Below are positions 23,655 through 27,023 of a stretch of 27,023 bases of DNA, one piece after another. The stretch lies in contig JAWLGN010000038.1 in NCBI GenBank assembly GCA_041685075.1, forward strand, positions 1 to 27,023. The letters are read 5' to 3'. How positions within the stretch are numbered: position 1 is the stretch's first letter; every line of letters begins with the position of its first letter. The stretch is from JAMCRM01 sp041685075. GTDB taxonomy: Bacteria > Acidobacteriota > Terriglobia > Bryobacterales > Bryobacteraceae. The notes under the pieces are model-generated. The model saw only the letters and a list, made by a program, of their open reading frames with translations. It was not told the origin of the DNA and did not search any database. A program made the translations under genes and the position numbers.

Positions 23655-26161
23655 TGATCTTCGAGCGCACCTGGGTCCTGCTGTTTCTACTGGTGCCGGC
23701 GGCGTGGGCGGCCTGGGAGTGGCGCCGCTCGGGACGCCGCGGCGCGCTGCTGCTGAAGGCCCTCTCGATGGCCGCCATCCTGGCGGCGCTGGCGCAGCCG
23801 GTTCTCACCATCTACCAGACCAAAGTGGCGCTGGGGATCCTGGTGGACACTTCCTCCAGCATGGCGCCGGAAGATCTCGAGCGCGCCTCGGAACTGGCCA
23901 CGCGCCTGGAAAAGGGCCGCGGCCGGAACTGGACGCAGGTCTTTCCTTTCGCGCGAAGCCAGCGCCCGGCTGCCGCCGAAGAACTCGAAAAAGACGCCTG
24001 GCGTTTCCGCCATACCGCGGGAGCCGCGGGCAGAGGGACCAATATAGAGGCCGCGGTGCGCGACGCCATGGCCGCCCTGCCGGCGGGACACGTGCCGCGG
24101 CTGCTGTTGATCTCCGACGGCAACGAGAACCTGGGCAGCATCTCGCGCGTGACCTGGCAGGCCCAGCAGATGGGAGTGCCCATCGATACCGTGGCGGTGG
24201 AAGGTCGCCCGCGGCCCGCGCTGCTGCTGGACTCGGTGGCCATGCCGTCGCTGGTCTTCAGCGGCGAGCGCTTCCCCATCGACGTGGCGGTGAGTTCCCC
24301 GGCGGCGGGCGCCGCCGTGGTGGAGATCGCCGCCGAGGGCAAGCCCCTGGGCTCGGAGCGGGTGGAGTTGGCGGCCGGTCTGAATCGCTTCCGCGTGCAC
24401 GCCAACCTGAACGCCGTGGGCGCCATCGAACTCGCCGGCACCATTCGGGCCGAGGGCCTCGGGGAGACGCGCTTCGAGAACGCCATCACGCTGCGCCGGC
24501 CGCGCGTGCTGCTCATCACCAGAGATCCCGAGGGCACCGAAGCCCACCTGGTGCGCACCCTGGAGTCGAACCAGTTCGAGGTTGCCCGCGCCGCCGGCGT
24601 GCCGGAGAAGATCGAAGACTACCAGGTGCTGATCTTCAACAACCTCGACGCCCAGACCATTCCACCGCCGCGCAAGAACGCGGTGGAGGAGTTCGTCAAG
24701 CAGGGCGGCGGGGTGTTGTGGATCGCCGGCGAGCGCAACGTCTACGTGGAAAAGGATCCCCAGGACGAGGATGCGCTGGACCGCACCCTGCCGGCCAAAC
24801 TGGCGCCGCCGCGCACGCCCGAAGGCACCGCCGTGGTGCTGATCGTGGATAAATCCTCCTCGATGGAGGGCCGCAAGATGGAGCTGGCTCGCCAGGCGGC
24901 CGCCGGCGTGGTGGAAAACCTGCGCCCCATCGACATGGTGGGGGTGCTGATCTTCGATAACTCCTTCCAGTGGGCGGTGCCGATCCGCAAGGCCGAAGAC
25001 CGCCCCCTCATCAAGCGCCTGATCGCCGGCATCATGCCCGACGGCGGCACCCAGATCGCTCCCGCGCTCCAGGAAGCCTACCGGCGCATTGTGCCGCAGC
25101 GCGCCGTCTATAAGCACATCGTGCTGCTGACCGACGGCATCTCCGAGGAGGGCGATTCCATCGCGCTGGCGCAGGACGCGGCCATCAACCGCGTGACCAT
25201 CTCCACCGTGGGACTGGGGCAGGACGTCAACCGCGGATATCTGGAAAAGGTGGCCCAACTGGCCAACGGCAAGGCCTACTTCGTGGCCGACCCGGAGGAC
25301 CTGGCGCAGATCCTGCTGCGCGACGTGCAGGAGCACACCGGCTCGACGGCGGTGGAAAAGCCCATCCGGGTCTCCGTGGTGAAGCAGGCGGAGATTCTCG
25401 ACGGCGTGGGCATCGAAAAAGCCCCGGCGCTGCGCGGCTATGTCCGGTTCGTCTCGCGGCCCACCGCCGACACCATCCTGGAAGCCGAGGAGAACGATCC
25501 GCTGCTGGTGCGCTGGCAGTACGGGCTGGGGCGCGCCGCCGTGTTTACTTCCGACGCGAAGAGCCGCTGGGCCGCCAACTGGGTGAACTGGCCGGGCTTC
25601 GACCGTCTGTGGACCAACGTCTTCCGCGACCTGTTGCCGCACGCGCATGCCACGGAGGCCAGCGCCGAAGTGGACCGCGCCAACAATGAGCTGGTGGTGG
25701 AGTACCGGCTGGGACGCAACGTCGAGGAGCCGGCGCAGCCGCCGGACGTCTTCGCCTTCGGACCGGACGGTTTCCAACAGCCGGTGCAGGTGGTGAAAAT
25801 GGCGGCGGGCTATTACCGCGGGCGCCTGCCCGTGGGCCCCGCCCAGGGACTCTTCCGCGTACGCCCGCTCGAGGAATCGCGCGCCTTCCCGGAGGTGGGC
25901 TTCTACCGCCAGGAGGACGAACTCACCGATTTCGGCGCCAACACGGCGCTGCTCGAGCAGCTTGCCCAGGCCACCGGCGGGCGCTACAATCCACCCCTCG
26001 AGCAGGTGTTCGATACCGGCGGCCGCTCCATTCAGGGCACCATGGCGCTGTGGCCGCTGCTGCTGGTGCTGGCCATCCTGCTGAACCTCGTCGAAATCGT
26101 GCTGCGGAAGTGGAAGGGCATGCTGGAGAGCTTCAGGCTGCGGCGCGCGGCCCAGGCGTAA
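23654..26161 (+). CDS. Membrane protein with two VWA domains and a GATase-like middle
   Basis: 835-aa membrane protein. Two N-terminal membrane segments (about 6-23 and 33-52) are followed by a first VWA domain with an intact MIDAS: DTSSS (D65, S67, S69), T129 (GTNIE), D155 (ISDGNEN). Then a beta-rich linker (200-280), a class I amidotransferase-like segment (about 283-365, VLLITRDPEGTE and FVKQGGGVLWIAGE) without a visible catalytic Cys, and a second VWA domain with DKSSS (D399, S401, S403), T466 and D494 (LLTDGIS). A final beta-rich part ends in one membrane segment (about 797-818) and a short basic tail. The start at 23654 is fixed by the TAATG overlap with the preceding gene. Together with MoxR and DUF58 it probably builds or guards an envelope complex. 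Confidence 0.92.
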   Translation: MIFERTWVLLFLLVPAAWAAWEWRRSGRRGALLLKALSMAAILAALAQPVLTIYQTKVALGILVDTSSSMAPEDLERASELATRLEKGRGRNWTQVFPFARSQRPAAAEELEKDAWRFRHTAGAAGRGTNIEAAVRDAMAALPAGHVPRLLLISDGNENLGSISRVTWQAQQMGVPIDTVAVEGRPRPALLLDSVAMPSLVFSGERFPIDVAVSSPAAGAAVVEIAAEGKPLGSERVELAAGLNRFRVHANLNAVGAIELAGTIRAEGLGETRFENAITLRRPRVLLITRDPEGTEAHLVRTLESNQFEVARAAGVPEKIEDYQVLIFNNLDAQTIPPPRKNAVEEFVKQGGGVLWIAGERNVYVEKDPQDEDALDRTLPAKLAPPRTPEGTAVVLIVDKSSSMEGRKMELARQAAAGVVENLRPIDMVGVLIFDNSFQWAVPIRKAEDRPLIKRLIAGIMPDGGTQIAPALQEAYRRIVPQRAVYKHIVLLTDGISEEGDSIALAQDAAINRVTISTVGLGQDVNRGYLEKVAQLANGKAYFVADPEDLAQILLRDVQEHTGSTAVEKPIRVSVVKQAEILDGVGIEKAPALRGYVRFVSRPTADTILEAEENDPLLVRWQYGLGRAAVFTSDAKSRWAANWVNWPGFDRLWTNVFRDLLPHAHATEASAEVDRANNELVVEYRLGRNVEEPAQPPDVFAFGPDGFQQPVQVVKMAAGYYRGRLPVGPAQGLFRVRPLEESRAFPEVGFYRQEDELTDFGANTALLEQLAQATGGRYNPPLEQVFDTGGRSIQGTMALWPLLLVLAILLNLVEIVLRKWKGMLESFRLRRAAQA

Positions 26162-26184
26162 CACGGCCCGGCGCGCGCCGGGGT

Positions 26185-26190
26185 TACACT
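26185..26190 (+). promoter_or_regulatory. -10-like hexamer before the alcohol dehydrogenase gene
   Basis: TACACT lies six bases before the ATG at 26197. GGGGG in the gap could also act as a weak ribosome-binding site if the gene is read through from the VWA operon. Confidence 0.3.
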
Positions 26191-26196
26191 GGGGGC

Positions 26197-27023
26197 ATGT
26201 TCGACCAGGCCAGAGAACTACTGCGCGAATTCAAAGGGGATTGCTATCTCAACGGCTTCGACGTGCTCGGCGATGCCGGGCGCATGGCCGCGGGCATGGG
26301 GCGCCGCGCCGTCGTGGTGCGCGGCGGGTTTGCAGGCAGCGACGCCTGCGTAGCAGCCATCACGAAGTCGCTCGAAGCCGCGGGCATGGAGGTGGCCCGC
26401 ACGGTTCGCGGCGCCGCGCCCAACGCGCCGCGGGAAGACCTGGCCCGCATCACCGCCGAGATCGCCGGCGCCGCGCCGGATTTCATCGTCAGCTTCGGCG
26501 GCGGCAGCACCATCGATGCGGTGAAAGCCGCCGAGGTGCTGCGCACGCTAGGCGGAGAGGTGGACGACTACTTCGGCACGAATCTCGTGAGCGCCGCGGT
26601 GGAACGCACCGGCAGGCGCCTGGCGCCGCACCTGGCCATCCAGACGGCCGCCAGCAGCGCTGCGCACCTCACCAAGTACTCCAACATCACGGACCTCGCC
26701 ACCGGACAGAAGAAGCTGATCGTGGACGACGCCATCGTGCCGGCCCGCGCCATCTTCGATTACGGCGCCACCTTCGGAGCGCCGGCATCCCTTACCGCCG
26801 ACGGCGCGCTGGACGGCTGCGCGCATTGCCTGGAGGTGCTGTGGGGCGCCGTGGGCAAGCCCCATGCCGCGAAGATGGAGCGCATCGCGGCCACGGCGCT
26901 GAATCTCGTGCTGCGCTACCTGCCAGCGGCGCTCGCCAACCCGCGCGACGGCGAAGCGCGCGAGGCCCTGGGACTGGCGACCGACCTGGGCGGCTACGCC
27001 ATCATGCTGGGCGGCACCAACGG
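26197..27023 (+). CDS. Iron-containing alcohol dehydrogenase, 3' end outside window
   Basis: Partial gene, 275 codons visible, open to the window edge. It starts MFDQARELLREFKGDCYLNG and shows the group III (iron-dependent) alcohol dehydrogenase fold: an N-terminal Rossmann-like part (RRAVVVRGGFAGSDAC), the dinucleotide-phosphate loop VSFGGGSTIDAVKAAE, and metal-ligand region TADGALDGCAHCLEV with Asp and His in the usual places. Further ligand histidines would lie beyond the edge. The reaction class is NAD(P)-dependent oxidation or reduction of an alcohol, aldehyde or polyol; glycerol-dehydrogenase-like or 1,2-propanediol types are possible. It begins 36 bp after the double-VWA gene on the same strand but probably has its own promoter. 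Confidence 0.9.
   Translation, partial: MFDQARELLREFKGDCYLNGFDVLGDAGRMAAGMGRRAVVVRGGFAGSDACVAAITKSLEAAGMEVARTVRGAAPNAPREDLARITAEIAGAAPDFIVSFGGGSTIDAVKAAEVLRTLGGEVDDYFGTNLVSAAVERTGRRLAPHLAIQTAASSAAHLTKYSNITDLATGQKKLIVDDAIVPARAIFDYGATFGAPASLTADGALDGCAHCLEVLWGAVGKPHAAKMERIAATALNLVLRYLPAALANPRDGEAREALGLATDLGGYAIMLGGTN

Noticed and set aside
23687..26164. 825-codon open frame opposite the double-VWA gene
   Set aside because: Reverse-frame shadow; rich in His, Gly, Gln and Arg, as expected from GC codon bias.

Overview
The window looks like chromosomal DNA from a GC-rich, Gram-negative heterotroph, most likely an acidobacterium of the Solibacter/Bryobacter kind. This is inferred from gene content, not from a marker gene: two Tat-exported Gfo/Idh/MocA oxidoreductases, a TonB receptor with a carboxypeptidase-regulatory-like N-terminus, a DUF6526 protein, a DUF1328 protein, a Mut7-C protein and a MoxR/DUF58/VWA cluster. 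I see no rRNA, tRNA, CRISPR array, transposase, integrase or phage gene.

Region 1 (1-5333): a Tat-exported oxidoreductase (-), an alkaline phosphatase-family protein (+), and a TonB-dependent receptor (-) preceded by a small Cys/His-rich membrane protein. Region 2 (5455-9341): an orphan sugar-type ABC substrate-binding lipoprotein (+); a minus-strand operon of CheY-like regulator, KynB-like cyclase/formamidase and DUF6526 protein; and, divergent from it, a Mut7-C protein overlapping an HD-domain protein. Region 3 (9342-13435): biosynthetic arginine decarboxylase (speA) behind a structured leader and a TTG start; an untracked-length 54-residue membrane protein with three aromatic/basic heptads; a site-2 protease with CBS domains; a 55-residue DUF1328 protein; and a 68-residue membrane protein. 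Region 4 (13571-19208): a second Tat-type Gfo/Idh/MocA protein, the dprA-topA pair on the minus strand, and a divergent 97-residue protein behind a 12-bp palindrome. Region 5 (19326-26161): a small membrane protein, then an almost gapless MoxR ATPase - DUF58 - BatA-like VWA - double-VWA operon, which by family knowledge is an envelope-associated chaperone-like system. The window ends inside an iron-containing alcohol dehydrogenase gene.

Most of the content is recognisable. The points most worth a second look are: the heptad-repeat membrane protein immediately upstream of an intramembrane protease; the Cys/His-rich small protein paired with a TonB receptor whose plug carries a CxxC; the three-hairpin speA leader; a recurrent -10-like hexamer placed 6-10 bases before start codons, suggesting leaderless transcripts; the overlap of a response regulator with a metal-dependent cyclase; and the VWA pair in which one MIDAS is degenerate while the partner has two intact ones.
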